A stretch of 64,000 nt of DNA. Source: Boletus sp. NGJ (Eukaryota > Basidiomycota > Agaricomycetes > Boletales > Boletaceae). The stretch spans positions 124,001 through 188,000 of the forward strand of contig JAGTXK010000141.1 of NCBI GenBank assembly GCA_019096195.1, written 5' to 3'. The notes under the pieces were generated by a model. That model was given only the letters and a program-made list of their open reading frames with translations, was not told the origin of the DNA and did not search any database. The position numbers and the translations under genes were made by a program. Positions 11,346 to 22,363 of this stretch are shown one piece after another; the first letter of the stretch is position 1; every line of letters begins with the position of its first letter.

Positions 11346-12205
11346 TGTTACAGACAATGAACAGGGTACACCTTTTTTCCTCTCTTTCGTACTCCCTCCA
11401 TCCCCAGTCATCGATGACTTATGGGGAGACCTTTTGTTTGACTCCTCTGAAATGACATGGGGAAGCTTCCTCATGGGAGAATACCTAGCACTTAGTACTT
11501 CCCTCAATGACACTACCTTCTAGGGCGGTGAACAGCCATCTATGAGATCCCAGATCTCTCCAATGGCTATCCTCTCCATTCTGTGTCTCTTTCATTTCCC
11601 ATTTTACTCTTAACCTATGCTTCATATCAGACACTGCCTCCTTGACTATGCTCTCTCATACATAGCCTGTATTCCATCACTTCCAGCCTCGTTCCTCATT
11701 CAGTTCTCCTTTCCACTTATGGTAACTCTGCTTATACCTGCCCCTAAGAGGCAAAGCCCTATATATAGTCAGTTGATCCCCCTGTATCTCCCAACCTTGA
11801 TCTACACCACATCCCATATAATCTACCCAACTCCAGGTTCCACATTACTTCAGACGTCTGCACCCACTCTGGAAGTAATCACCCTAGTGCTTGTGATACT
11901 TCTCATATTTACATCACACTTGTGTGATATCCTTGCTATCTCCTCGTGCGCTTAATCAGCGACAACACCAATGCAGACAGGTTCTGCACTGATAGGACTG
12001 CACCACTATCTTCAAAGCCCAAGACTCTGCCATTGGTCATAGAGAGACTCCAACCCCAGGGGAGACTCTACATAAAGCTAGCTGTCAGTCCCCATACCTA
12101 GGGAACTTGGGCCTAGGGAGCCATTTGCTCAAGTCCAGCTAGTCCAGTAATCAACTAGGAGGTCAATTACTCAGAAACGTGTCACCAAGTTACGAGGTTG
12201 TAACA
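11346..12205 (+). repeat. Solo LTR (second family), with target duplication
   Basis: An 860-bp LTR with TGTTACA and TGTAACA ends, flanked by ACTAT on each side (11341-11345, 12206-12210). It carries a TATATATAG TATA-like box near 11760. No internal domain accompanies it. Strand is arbitrary for a solo LTR and is given in the orientation shared with 13475-14364. Confidence 0.92.
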
Positions 12206-12259
12206 ACTATGAGTTATCTATGAAACTACTATGGCACTATGAGCACTATGATGAAATCC

Positions 12260-12561
12260 TGTATTTACTGATGTGGTGGAATGGTCCCAATGCGAAGTGG
12301 AAGTGTAGCAATACTAATCAAAGCTCAACAAGCAAGTCAAGGTCACCTACCCATCCACTCCAGAAAAAATTCGCCTATAAGAAGAAGTATCATGATGGCT
12401 GCTGCTTCTGCTTTACTGCATCTCCAATGATGATGATGGACCAAGGGACTATGATCTCTGATACCAGGCAACAGATCACAGCATTTGGCTTCTAGTTCCA
12501 AAGGGATTTATTGTTTGTGAGGATGCTGAGGAGAATGAGGGTAGCTTTTTCAATAACTAGA
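12260..12561 (+). pseudogene. C-terminal fragment of the SAM-like-domain accessory gene
   Basis: Plus-strand text includes WWNGPNAKWKC, a KKFAYKKKYHDG segment, and an end reading VPKGFIVCEDAEENEG before a stop at about 12561. The frame shifts once near 12490. I read it as the continuation of the gene whose domain remains at 8549-8730. The two pieces are separated by later insertions. It is convergent with the transposase at 12690-13474. Confidence 0.4.
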
Positions 12562-12689
12562 ACAATATTGCCAGTATTTCCATGTTACTTAGCATCTGGT
12601 TCAAAGTTCAAATGCAATGCTATCACTCCAATGACTCTGTTTGATCAGATAACAATTGATTACGACAGTCCTAAGTCCATTTCAACTAT

Positions 12690-13474
12690 ATGATATAACC
12701 CAATGCTCTAAAATAACCTTCTGCTTTGTCAGGAGTGATGTTCTGACAAGCACAAGCAATTGCAGTCATCAAGAAGTCATCACAGTGGTGCCGAAAATAT
12801 GCCTTGATAGCAGAGAAGGCTTGCTCAATGAAATTGTAATCAGGGAAGTAAGGAGGGAGGAAAATGAGTTTGCAAACTAATGGTGGTTAGTACATGAAGA
12901 ACGATGCATTGATGACATATGATGCATTTCTTCAATCAGCACATGGACCTTCTCACCATGGTGGATGCAACAATTGTTCATGACAGGTACACTGCAGGAA
13001 CCTGGATATGGATTGGTGAATGGCATCTGTAGCAAAAATGTATTGATGAAATATACAAACAATGCACCACATGTTCATTCAAAAAACTCAAAAAATGCTT
13101 ACTGTCAACCAGTCCCTCAACAATGTTGTATGTGATGATGCCATTAAAAGTGATGGCAGGAATGATAGAAAATCTTGTGCCATGTACAAAGCACCTCTTG
13201 ACATGGCAACAAACTCCTCTTGTCAACCATCCATGTTGGCAGGTGGATGTTCGTTTATCCTTGGCAGCTTTGTCAATAAAAACAAGCATATTTGGATCTG
13301 GTGCTTCTGTGGCAATGCAGTTCATGTAAATTGCATGTGTCTCATCATTCTGCTCTGCAGCAGAAGAGGAAACAACCTTCCAGGTGATGGAAAGCTGCTG
13401 GAGCATTCAAAGAAGGGTAGAGAATGTAATGTACTTATGATGCTTAGCCCAAAGCTCACTTTGAAGCTCGTTGA
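12690..13474 (-). pseudogene. Decayed IS630/Tc1-type DDE transposase, C-terminal half
   Basis: The minus strand reads a DDE superfamily endonuclease: a FIDKAAKDKRT block (catalytic Asp), VMNNCCIHHGE (where the family normally has VMDNC) and FPDYNFIEQAFSAIKAYF (the normal family form is SPDYNPIEQAF; Glu kept). Introns or breaks separate these blocks. Many substitutions look like G-to-A or C-to-T changes (E to K, R to C, D to N, S/P to F). The N-terminal helix-turn-helix is absent; the frame meets the LTR at 13475 and I cannot find it beyond that LTR. Confidence 0.8.
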
Positions 13475-14364
13475 TGTTACAGTTATGGAAGGGGGTATAC
13501 CTTTTCCCCTTCCTTCACCCCCTCCTGGACTCTGGGACGACCTTCTCATCGACTCCTATGACTCAGGATTTCCCTGGGATTCCCCTACAATGCCCACACA
13601 AGCATCGCCTCACCTGGAACTCCCCTTCTAGATGATGCACCACCATGGCTGTGACATAGCCCATCCTATTTCATCAATATGCATTTCACCTCTTATCTGA
13701 TCATAGACATTGTCTTCTCGGTTGTGTTCTCTCATACACAGCCCAGTATTCCAAACTCCTCATTTGACTGATACCTTTGGTCCTTTTATGGTAATATTCA
13801 GTCTGCAACTTACTATTACCATATACGATATGAAGCCTGCCCTAGATCAGGGAGGTCTATATATATGGGTGTTCACCCTTTATGTAACTCTAACCTTAAT
13901 CTATACAATTCAACCTGGTGTAAGGTCATCTCCACCTCCTCACTGACTTCTGTTCCTAGAAGTCAAAGCTGGAAGCTGTGCTTCTTGTCCTGCTAGTGAT
14001 TGCTGTAATCACTAGCCTCATCCTTTGTCTTGCTGCCTATTGAGGTTGTAGGCAAGACCATCTTCCCCTATAGCAGACTGGGGTTATAAGAGGTGTCCAT
14101 ATCTACAGAGGTAGACAGATTGTAGAAGCCTCACAGAGCATATGTCGCCAATGGTTGCTGCTCTGAGTACATTGGGAGCTGGACATCATTGTCACTCACA
14201 TACTAAGTCTTGGTGGTCATCCAAGACTCTGAAAGCCTATTACAGTACTCGCTCGCTGCCCAAACCCTTGCCTATTTGAGGAAGGGAGAGTAACAGGTCT
14301 TGGTGGAACTCAGTTCACCTTCAGTTCACCAGGTCACGTGTCCCATTGTTACGAGGTTATAATA
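13475..14364 (+). repeat. Second-family LTR, diverged
   Basis: An 890-bp relative of 11346-12205. It starts TGTTACAGTTATGG and ends GAGGTTATAATA, a decayed form of the usual TGTAACA. The flanking pentamers GTTGA and GTCAA agree at only 3 of 5 positions, so a target duplication is not proven. A TATATATGG box lies near 13858. Confidence 0.8.
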
Positions 14365-14649
14365 GTCAAGGTAGATGGTACTCCAATACTAAATGACAGT
14401 AGAGATAAGAGCAACATCCACTGAGGTGAGTACTTGGGGGCAACTGGTAGTACAAGAGTACTTGTTTGGGTTTGTTATAGTTCCATATCTTGAGTACAAA
14501 GAGAGCATCTTGTAAATGAGTGACTTTTTGACACCCAATATGTGACAGATCTATTGGACACTATGGTCTTTATGATACAAGAGGGGGATGTGGGCTTTGA
14601 GGTCAGAAGATACAATGTGGCAGCATCCAGGCATAAGTGGTGGCAGCTT
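14365..14649. other. Unassigned stretch
   Basis: About 285 bases after the LTR with no recognisable coding or repeat family. Confidence 0.4.
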
Positions 14650-16336
14650 GCAAATCAACAATGCTTATTCAGCTGCAGGCTACCTAGTCAGCCACTTCCA
14701 GGATCCTTCTGCAGCTGTCTCTGAGGCACAACTTCCTGCAATGCATTTTCCACATACTGTAGGTAAACGCACTTATGGCCAATTTTTCTATTTGCTTGGA
14801 AACATCTGCTTGCGCTGCTGCTAAGAAATTCTCTGTCATCAAAACCATATCCTGTTTAAACTTCTCCAATGCATTGGCTTGCTGTGTGATCAGTGAATCC
14901 CTCTCAGCAACCATTGCCATGTATGATTGTGATTGCTCTCTGGATTGCTCAGAGACATAGGTGATGTCAGATTCCAGTTTCTTGATCATATTTTCCTGAA
15001 GGGCTATAACATGGTCTCTCTCCATAAAACCTTTCGCAAACTGGTCCTCCTGCCAGGAGATAATCAACTCCTTTGCTCCAAGATTGTTACACAGCTGATT
15101 AGTCTCCTACAAAAGGGGGGGATTTGAGTCAGTTGATCATAAAATCTGATGAAGAATACACCAGCAATGTTCTGTGTAAACATGACTTTAGATTGTACAA
15201 GGAATTGTGCATGTTATCCAAGTAATCAACCTCTTTCACAAGGATCTTGCAAAAACACTACACTCATGAATAACAATGAGCCTCACTTTGATGATCTTGT
15301 TTGCAATGTACCATGGAACCCTCAGACATATTATGGCATAACTCTGACTCAGGTAAATTCCTTTTTCTGCATTCCAGGATGGGAGCTGCCCACAGATTAG
15401 AAGAATCCATATCGATCTCAGGAGGTACATAATAACTAGCTGAAAGAGACATCATCACTTCAGGTGAGTTGATGCTCTCAGGTGTGTCCTCGAATGAGGA
15501 AGAAGAATTTCCTGACAGGGGGAGGTCAGGGCAATGTTATGAGATATTCAATGACTTACCTGTAGTAAAAGTAAAAGTACCAGGCAAGGAAGCAGCAGGA
15601 TTCGGTTGTGAACCACTAGTTGAACGCAATGATACAGATGATGTGGCAGAGAGTGGATCTGCCTCAAGACTGTCATGGCATGGGGCTGTGTCATCCAAGA
15701 TGCTCAACATGCTGGACGATTCTTTGTTCGGGGTTGAAAACAAGGAGCCAGTGGATACTGATCGTGGTTAGTGTCTGTTCTTGGAATACTGGAGAATGAA
15801 AATGAAAACAAAGGCATGGTGTCAGCCAAAACCAACAGTCTGTGATGAATAAATGCAGATGATGCTACCACCTGAATACAATAGCTCACTGATTTAGTAG
15901 TGATGGAACATTGCTCACATTGGAGGCTACCGCATAAATCTCCATCTCTAAGGGGACAATTTGGACTATATGCTATTTAGTGTCAAGGTATGATACAACG
16001 AATGGAGATAATACTTACAATGAAAACTGACGTTATCACCTGAATATAATAGATGATGGGGTGCGACGCGTGATAATAGACAACAAAGACTGCTGATCAC
16101 TATGACAACTGCTGATGACATGCTGTGCCAGGACTGGACAATGATAGACAACAAGATTGCAGATGAATGGTTAACCCAAACGTCAAGTAGCAACAATAAA
16201 TGGCTCACAGTTGTATGGCACATCACAACAACATACTGCACCAGTCACTGCCTTTAATTATATTTTGAATTTACTTTCTATGGGATGTTCAGCATTTGGA
16301 TGGTCACCAACTACATTGAATTTACTTTCTACAGAG

Positions 16337-16596
16337 TCTACTACTACTACATGGTTGTGGTTGCGGGTAGAGAAGAGAAAGCTTACCCGATTTGAAGAGC
16401 AGGTTGATATTGTGAATTGAACTCAGTCCGGGCGATGCTGTTCATCATGTGCATCCCATGGTCATGATGTTTTTTAAACCTGATTTGGAATCCCACATGT
16501 GATGAGTGGTGTCACCTGGACTAAGTTCGATTCACAATATCAACCCACTCTCCAAATCAGGTAAGCTTTCTCTTCTCTACCCACAACCACAACCAT

Positions 16597-16609
<13 letters not shown>
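16337..16609. repeat. Long foldback (inverted repeat, about 110-bp arms)
   Basis: The arms 16337-16447 and 16500-16609 are reverse complements. The outer 92 bp differ at about 7 positions, and every difference I see is a transition. The loop is about 50 nt. The outer arm ends run into CTA/TAG trinucleotides. It could be a MITE, a fold-back element or a hairpin RNA source. Confidence 0.85.

Positions 16610-16632
<23 letters not shown>
16598..16632 (+). repeat. TAG trinucleotide microsatellite
   Basis: About eleven uninterrupted TAG units adjoin the right arm of the foldback. The left arm begins with about four CTA units. Confidence 0.9.
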
Positions 16633-17674
16633 TTTTTGTAATCAGAGTTGAGCATCCTGGCACAGCATGTCACCCGCCAATTGTCATCATGCCATCGACA
16701 AAGAAATCTATGCCACCATCCACTTGCTCACGAACCCCCCTCCAAAATTTTGCTGAATACAAGACCTTCACTGTTGTATGGGCAGGGGTATTCCAGGGCC
16801 AGTATTCCCCCTCCCAAAATTCTTTGGCAGCTTATATAACTTCACAGTAAAAGCTCAGTTGTCAATTCAATGTTCTTCGTTCAATGAAGTACTCTACAGA
16901 TGGGTTTATTCTATTGATCTGTTCAAATGAGTAGTAATGATGTTTCTCTTTTTTGGCCCTTAGCCCAGTCCACTTTGCCCTTACTGACCCCATTTCTGTT
17001 TTTGTTCTTCCATTCCTCAGAAATTGGTGTCTTCCGCATATCTTCTCCATCTGATGGTGCCTTTCAACTCATCGGTTGTGGCATGTAAGACTCGACTTCC
17101 ACTTGATAAGCTTTCCAGAAGCTGCTGTTCATACATGCAATTTGTGGGGTGCACCACTGACAGATCTTTGTAAGATGCTTTGGCCTGTACAGAAGTAGGG
17201 GATGTACGATTTTTTGAAACACGATTACCATAATCATGCTGATCACCAACAGATGAATTAGGATCTGTGTGGCTGTCCTAAAAATGGTCCATGAAGTGAT
17301 ACTGTGGGGCTCTTGTTTCGCTAAGGGAATGTGTTTCTTCCAGATGTTGATTTTCGGACTATGCTTGCTACCGGAGGATGATGCTGTAGTTATAAGATAG
17401 TAAGTACTTCCTTCATAAGTCTTTCATTGTGTGAGTGATGACGTTGCATTGAGTTACAAACAACTTACCGATATTGTTTGGATGCATCCTGAGATGGAGT
17501 GGCATAATATCTGGAGCAGTACCCTGCTGGCCTTGTGAAAAATGTACACATTCCCATTCTCTCCTCTGCCAACTATTTTGTCACTTCATTTTGCGAATGC
17601 TACCTGCTTAGAATAACTTTTCATGGGTTTGGTATCATATGTCCTAGTTGATATTCCATCGTCCAAGCGATGTA

Positions 17675-19287
17675 CAGTGACTCCAAAAACCCTTTCCATG
17701 CTAACCCTCAATGTGGTGCACAAAGTGCACCACCACACACTGTGGGAATTTCGCTTAGCTTTGGTGGAGTTATAAATAGTACATACTCTTGGCTATGAGA
17801 TTGCTCCCTAGGTCATGTGATTTGGTCCACAGGCTGTGGAGATATGATCAATGTGAAACAGTAATACCATGAAAAGGGTTTTTTCACTTTTGAACTGATG
17901 ACTAGGATCTTAGTCAAATCATATCATATTTGCCATTGTTTGTTTATGCAAACAAAGATATGCATATAAATAGCATGTCTAAGCTTAAAAAAGTTCACAC
18001 ACTTCTTGATTCTCAACCACCACCATGGTCAAATCCCTCTTCCTTTCCCAACAAAGCACTATTCTCTCTTTGCTTGATTCTGGCTGCTCTGGTAAAGCCA
18101 TTGCCAAGCAAACTGGTGTCAGCCCTTCTGCCATATCCAAGCTTTGCTCCAAAGAGTGTTCTGTCCTTCCCAAAGCTCCTGGGGGTCGTTCTTTCAAGCT
18201 TTCTCCCACCAACATTCATCATGCCCAACATCTAATCACCTCTGGGAAAGCTGAAAATGCTGTCCAAGTAACCAAAGTTCTCACCAATATCATCAACCAA
18301 CCTCTCTCTGCCAATATTGTCTGCCTCCACTTGAAGAAAGCTGGTATGAAAGCTGTGGTGAAGTCAAAATGTCCCCTCCTCTCTGCTAGGCATTGCAAGG
18401 CTCGCTTGGATTTTGCCTATGCACATAAGGATTGGACTATGGAGGATTGGAAGAAGGTGATATGGTCTGATGAGACCAAAATCAATCACCTAGGATCAGA
18501 TGGGCATAAATTGGCATGGAAGAGGGCAGGTGAGGGGCTTAGTGATAGGCTGGTGGATGGAACCCTTAAGTTTGAAGAAGGTTCTCTGATGATGTGGGGC
18601 TGTATGACTTGGGAGGGAGTTGGCTTTGCTACTAAGATTGATGGTAGGATGGATGGGGACCTCTACCTTCAAATTTTGAAGGATGAGCTTCAGCAAACCC
18701 TGGAGTATTATGGTCTCAATCCTCCTAACATCATCTTTTAGCAGGATAATGACCCCAAGCATATCTGCAGGCTGGTCAAGAACTGGCTAGAGGAGCAAGA
18801 ATTCAGTACTATGGTGTGGCCTGCACAATCTCCTGGCCTCAAACCTATTGAATATCTCTGGAGTTGTCTGAAGAGGAGCCTTGCAAAGCATGAAAACCCC
18901 CCTAATGGAATTTATGAATTGTGGGAAAGGGTTCAAGTGGAGTGGGATAGGATACCAGTGAAGGAGTGTCAGAAATTGATTGAAAGCATGCCTAGGAGGA
19001 TTCAAGCAGTGCTTAGAGCAAAAGGAGGCTATATCAAGTACTCATAATATCCAAATACCCTTTTCAATTCAAAAGTGAAAAATCCCTTTCCATGGTATTA
19101 CTGTTTCATATTGATCATATCTCCACAGCCTGTGGACCAAATCACATGACCTAGGGAGCAATCTTGTAGCCAAGAGTATGTACCATTTATAACTCCACCA
19201 AAGCTAAGTGGAATTCCCACAGTGTGTGGTAGTGCGCTTTGCGCACCATATTGAGGGTTAGCATGGAAAGGGTTTTTGGAGTCACTG
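17675..19287 (+). mobile_element. Tc1-like DNA transposon (copy 3), best preserved
   Basis: A 1613-bp element with CAGTGACTCCAAAAACCC ends and terminal inverted repeats of about 218 bp (17675-17892, 19070-19287), flanked by TA (17673-17674, 19288-19289). As in the other copies, the inner border of each repeat carries an inverted copy of the end sequence. One transposase gene on the plus strand. Related to copy 2 at 8854-10466. Confidence 0.95.
18025..19047 (+). pseudogene. Tc1-like transposase (copy 3), one premature stop
   Basis: The frame is open from 18025 to 19047 (340 codons) except for a single TAG at 18739-18741, where relatives have Gln just before the second catalytic Asp. The start is an ATG in a CACCATGG context. 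A helix-turn-helix (SGKAIAKQTGVSPSAISKLC) opens the protein. WSDETK and QDNDPKH are present. The third motif reads SPGLKPIEYLW, with the catalytic Glu kept but the usual DLN changed to GLK. The tail is KAKGGYIKYS. It is very close to intact, so this copy is probably the youngest of the three. It could act only if the stop were read through, and I do not assume that. Confidence 0.92.
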
Positions 19288-19819
19288 TAGACTGTATCCA
19301 GCCACAGCATTGTCTATAATGACATAGGTGCAGGTCTGATCTACAGCAGCTCCCCTGCTTGTTTCTGGTCAGTTAGATGATCTATGGAAATTAGATGAAC
19401 TCACATCATCCTCCCAGTGCTGTGAGATCCAAGCAGCATACCATCCTTGCTCCTAAGTGTGCAGCTGTCAAAGATGGTTAGTTTTTGTTGCCTAAATAAC
19501 CTTGTAACTTACATCTCCCCATCATACATACCAAATATCATAACATCTCACCCATAGAAACACGAAGCCTGTGGGACCATAGATGCAAGCTCAACACTGA
19601 AGATATTTGTCAAGTAATACTTTGAATCTAGTGACCAGAGCTGGACTCACTTATTGCGGGTAGCTGTGATTATGTGTGGGCTGCCTTCAAACGATTCACA
19701 AGTGAGGGTCATGATTTCTTGCCCAGTGCCAACTCTTCTTGACCAGACTTCGTTGAATTCACTTGTCGAATCTGTGCACTGCCTCCACAAGATAATATAT
19801 CTGAGCCCAGTTCTTTCAG
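19288..19819. other. Unassigned stretch between Tc1 copy 3 and the second chromovirus
   Basis: No gene or known repeat recognised. The 5' limit of the adjoining LTR element fragment is uncertain and may lie within this stretch. Confidence 0.4.
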
Positions 19820-22363
19820 TCTTACCAATGCCCCCGCAGCTTTCCAATGGTTCGTCAACACCGTTTTTGCAGATCTTCTGGATGTTAGCATGATCATCTA
19901 CCTGGACAACATCCTGATCTTCTCCGCAGATAAAACCACTCACAGAGAACATGTCCAGGAAGTCCTCTGACAACTCTGCAAACATGGCCTATATGCAAAA
20001 CCCAAGAAATGTGAATGGTCCACTGACACTACAGAGTACCTCAGCTACATCATCACACCCTCCAGCCTTACAATGTCTTCCGACAAAGTCAAAGCTGTGC
20101 AGGACTAGCTGGAACCTCGTAAAGTCAAGGACATCCAATCCTTCCTTGGATTTGCCAACTTCTACCGGCATTTCATCACCAACTACTCTGACATCGTCAT
20201 TCCGCTAACCCGGTTGACCTGCAAGAGTATTCCTTGGGTCTTCGGAGATGACCGCCGATCCGCCTTCCTTTTGCTAAAGGAAGCCTTCACTACCACTCCC
20301 ATCCTCACCCATTGGGCTCCTGATGCTCCGATGATCATAGAAACTGACACCTCCAACTACGCCATCACCAGGATTCTTTCCATCCATTGTCCAGATGAAG
20401 AACACTGGCCTGTCGCCTTCTTTTCACAGATGCTCACCACTCTGGAGCTCAACTACAACACTCATGATAAGGAGCTCCTTGCCATCCATGAGTCTTTCAG
20501 AGCTTGGCGGCACTATCTTGAAGGCTCCAGCACCCCAATCAATATCATCACCAACCACAAGAACCTGAAATACTTCACCACCTCGGAACTCCTGACCTGC
20601 TGGCAAGCCCGGTGGTTGGAGTTCCTCTCCCAATTCCACATGATCATCCACTTTTGCCCTGGGCGACTTGGCATAAAACCTGATGCCCTTACTAGATGCT
20701 GGGATGTCTATCCCAAAAAGGGGGATAAGGACTACGCTCACGTCAATCCACATAATTTCCGCCCCATTTTTACACAGGAACAGCTCGCTTCTTCCCTCCG
20801 TGCTACTTATCTTGCAGCTCCAGTACTCCAGGCTAGCACCCTATTTGATATAGAGCAACTCCACAGTGACATCCTATCTGCTCTCCCTTCCGACCCACTC
20901 GCCAAACTACATATGTCCTCTCCTGATCCAGACTCATGCTGGTCAGTTGACAAAGATGGCTTTCTCCATCTCGACAAGCGCATCTATGTCCCCGATGCCA
21001 ATGACCTCTGACTCTGAGTCCTCTGGTACAAACACAACCATCCCCCCTCCAGACATTTCAGCCAAAATCAGACATTGGAACTTGTACGCCACGAATACAC
21101 CTGGCCAAGGATAAGGACGTTCATAAAAGAATATGTCTCCTCCTGCACCACTTGTGCCCACACAAAGGTTCCAAAACACTGATCCTACGGGTTGTTGAAA
21201 CAACTCCCCATCCCGGAAAAGCCATGGAATTCCATCTCTATGGATTTCATTGAGCAACTCCCCTCATCCTCCAGATTTACTGCTATCCTTGTCATCATGG
21301 ACCGATTATCCAAACAGTGCATCTTCATCCCGACATATGACACGGTAACATCCCTGGACTTGGCAAAACTATTCCTACTCCATGTCTTTTCTAAGCATGG
21401 AGTTCTCTCTCACATCACCTCCAATCAAGGTTCAGAATTCATCTCTCATTTCTTCCACTTGCTTGGGAAAGCTCTCAACATCCACCTCCACTTCACCTCC
21501 AGTTACCACCCCAAAGGAGACGGTCAGACAGAACAGATGAACCAGATGCTCGAACAGTACCTCTGCGTGCATTGCAACTACCAGCAAGACAACTGGTCTG
21601 AACTCCTTCTGTTAGCGGAGTTCGCATACAACAATGCTCCGAGTGCTACTACCAGTGTCTCCCTGTTCTTCGCCAATAAAGGCTACCATCCCAACATTAC
21701 TGTACATCCTGAGCACGACCTCACCTCCACTAAAGCCCGCAAATATTCCATAGACCTCGATTCCCTCCATGACTACCTCCGTGAAGAAATGGCTGCCACC
21801 CAAAAGCATTACCGAGGACCTGCAGATGCTAGGCGATCTCTGGCACTGGACTTCAAAGTCGGTGACCCGGTCTTTGTGAAAGCCAAGTACTTCCGCTCCA
21901 CTAGGCCTTCAAAGAAACTCTCCAAGAAGAACCTAGGGCCCTATCCAATCATCACACAGGCAGGCTCTCACTCCTTCACACTCCAACTTCCCAAGTCAAT
22001 GAAGTCCATTCATCTGGTCTTTCATGTCTCACAATTAGAACCCTCTATACCCAACACCATACCTAACTGGGTACAATCTCCGTCACCTCTGGTTGAAGTA
22101 GATGGCGAATCAGAGTACGAAGTTTCGGAAATCCTCGATTCCAAGATAGATCAACATCGCCAGAACTACAAACTCCTATACCTCATCCATTGATCCAGTT
22201 ACAAAGGGACAGATGAAGAGACTTCTTGGTTGTTAGCCACCGAGCTTGGTCATGCCTCTGAACTCGTCTTGGATTATCACACCCACTATCCAGATAAGCC
22301 CAGACCTCACTCCACATGATCGGACAAGGGAATATATTGAAGAAAAAAGAGGACTACACTACA

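Larger units (their letters stand above)
14650..17560 (-). pseudogene. Unrecognised multi-exon coiled-coil gene, probably decayed
   Basis: I do not recognise this gene. On the minus strand several exon-like blocks are joined by plausible introns. A Ser-rich block at about 17350-17030 has an in-frame stop. A block at about 16800-16660 reads FWEGEYWPWNTPAHTTVKV. A block at 15755-15560 ends at GTAAGT and is followed, after a CTGTCAG acceptor (about 15512), by SSSFEDTPESINSPEVM. An intron of about 180 nt (about 15285-15108) then leads to a long coiled-coil block at 15105-14690 with heptad-rich text such as QENMIKKLESDITYVSEQ. Stops and frame changes between blocks suggest decay. It could belong to a transposon or be a dead host gene. 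Confidence 0.35.

Noticed and set aside
13475-14364. Perfect target duplication around the third LTR
   Set aside because: The flanking pentamers GTTGA and GTCAA match at only three positions.
16648-16850. Plus-strand frames beside the TAG microsatellite
   Set aside because: They translate the repeat into poly-Ser. The minus strand carries the more protein-like text.
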